NCBI GenBank assembly: GCA_031418215.1
Contig: JANOXC010000133.1
Span: 1 to 7,093 of the forward strand
Length of the DNA: 7,093 nt
Direction: 5' to 3'
DNA from: JANOXC01 sp031418215
GTDB taxonomy: Bacteria > Bacteroidota > Bacteroidia > AKYH767-A > OLB10
Shown: positions 6,113 through 7,093 of the stretch, piece by piece
Layout: the number at the start of each line of letters is the position of its first letter
How positions within the stretch are numbered: position 1 is the first letter of the stretch
Position numbers and translations under genes: made by a program
Notes under the pieces: model-generated
What the model saw: only the letters and a program-made list of their open reading frames with translations
The model's database searches: none
Told to the model about the DNA's origin: nothing

Positions 6113-7093
6113 ATGGAATTTGTTTTTTTGTTTTCTGGTATCTTAATTGGACTGATCATTGGATGGTTATCTGCCAAATCCCGTTTTGAAAAAATGAAGG
6201 GCATCGATCCGGCACTTTATACAATTTTGGATAAGGAGAAATCCGTTCTGGAACAAGAACTTAAATCACTTCGACTCGAAGCAGAAAACCTTAAATTAAT
6301 TGGAGATGCTTCTAGAGAAAAATTAATGTCATTAACAGGTGATATTGCAGAATGGAAAAATGAAAATAAAAACCTTACCGAAAAACTTCAGGAACAAAAA
6401 CAAACAATGGAGCAACTTAATTCGTTGCTGAAAGAGCAGTTTGAAAATATTGCTCACAAAGTTGTGAATGATAATTCACAGCGGATTCAACAACAACATA
6501 AAGAGAAGTTGGATGATTTATTAAATCCTTTAAAAGAAAAAATTGAGAAGTTCGAAATCCGTGTTAAAGAAACACATGAAGAGCGTATTCGAGAACACCA
6601 GTCGCTTCGAGAACAATTGGGTCAAATGCAATTGCTCAATAAAACAATTGGTGATGAAGCACGCAATCTTACATCAGCATTAAAAGGTCAATCTAAAACA
6701 CAGGGAAACTGGGGTGAGTTGATATTGGAAAAAATATTGGAAAGATCCGGTTTGACAAAAGGCAAAGAATATGAAGTACAGTCGAGCCTGTTGAATGAAG
6801 AAGGTAGAAGGATGCAGCCGGATGTCATCATTCATCTTCCCGAGAACAAACACATTGTGATTGATTCAAAAGTTTCCTTCACCGCTTATGAAAAATATTG
6901 CAATGCTGAGAATGATGAATTAAAAGCAACTTTTTTAAAAGAGCATTTGCTCTCTGTTAAAAAACATATTAAGGAATTAGGCGCCAAAAACTATCAACTG
7001 CTATACCATCTCAATACACTTGATTTTGTCCTAATGTTTATCCCCAGCGAACCTGCCTTTGCATTGGCCATTGAAAATGATCCTGAGCTGTTC
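6113..7093 (+). CDS. rmuC: RmuC family DNA recombination protein, 3' end cut off
   Basis: This frame encodes 327 residues and is open at the right edge. RmuC proteins limit recombination at inverted repeats in E. coli and are membrane-anchored, predicted nucleases; the exact reaction is unproven. Residues 2-20 form one transmembrane helix (FLFSGILIGLIIGWL), followed by a Lys/Glu/Gln-rich coiled coil from about 40 to 180. The RmuC core starts at K195 with KTQGNWGE (W200, E202), then LEKILERSGL, Y220-E221-V222-Q223, P236-D237 and IVIDSKVSFTAYE (D251, K253). P236-D237 and D251-x-K253 form a PD-(D/E)xK-like site. DFVLMFIPSEPAF near the end is the conserved hydrophobic strand of the family. E. coli RmuC is 475 residues, so roughly the last quarter is missing here. 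An in-frame TAA at 6098-6100 means ATG 6113 is the first possible ATG start; the leader has at best a weak AGAG (6104-6107) as ribosome-binding site. Probably transcribed from its own promoter in the gap after the HsdR-N gene. Confidence 0.95.
   Translation, partial: MEFVFLFSGILIGLIIGWLSAKSRFEKMKGIDPALYTILDKEKSVLEQELKSLRLEAENLKLIGDASREKLMSLTGDIAEWKNENKNLTEKLQEQKQTMEQLNSLLKEQFENIAHKVVNDNSQRIQQQHKEKLDDLLNPLKEKIEKFEIRVKETHEERIREHQSLREQLGQMQLLNKTIGDEARNLTSALKGQSKTQGNWGELILEKILERSGLTKGKEYEVQSSLLNEEGRRMQPDVIIHLPENKHIVIDSKVSFTAYEKYCNAENDELKATFLKEHLLSVKKHIKELGAKNYQLLYHLNTLDFVLMFIPSEPAFALAIENDPELF

Overview
This AT-rich window (roughly one-third G+C by eye) looks like chromosomal DNA from a member of the Bacteroidota. 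Three things suggest this. There is a very large exported protein of the LamG / carbohydrate-binding / parallel beta-helix type common in that phylum. There is a stand-alone HsdR N-terminal-domain protein of the kind widespread in that phylum. Start sites lack strong Shine-Dalgarno sequences, and one gene is preceded by a plausible TTTG / TAnnTTTG-type promoter. The species cannot be named from the sequence.

Layout: about three quarters of the window (1-5284, minus strand) is a single uninterrupted reading frame that runs off the left edge, with 1761 residues visible. It starts with a signal peptide. It then appears to carry, in order, a LamG/concanavalin-like jellyroll, a large region resembling a glycosidase-type TIM barrel, a carbohydrate-binding-module-like beta-sandwich, and a long right-handed parallel beta-helix. 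The visible part ends in a more charged, probably helical stretch. The real C-terminus, where a type IX secretion (T9SS) sorting domain would be expected, lies outside the window. A 227-bp divergent intergenic region follows (5285-5511).

On the plus strand there are two housekeeping-type genes. The first is a 148-residue orphan PD-(D/E)xK protein with an HsdR N-terminal-like domain (5512-5958). After a 154-bp gap comes rmuC (6113 to the right edge, 327 residues visible), a membrane-anchored coiled-coil protein with its own PD-(D/E)xK-like core. The gap contains a weak candidate promoter for rmuC and a protein-like antisense reading frame of uncertain reality.

The large exported protein probably acts at the cell surface or outside the cell on glycans or as an adhesin. 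The two plus-strand genes are intracellular or inner-membrane nucleic-acid proteins and have no obvious functional link to it. No tRNA, rRNA, CRISPR array, insertion sequence or phage gene was seen. The most unusual object is the giant modular protein, especially its unassigned central region with two Asn-Glu motifs.
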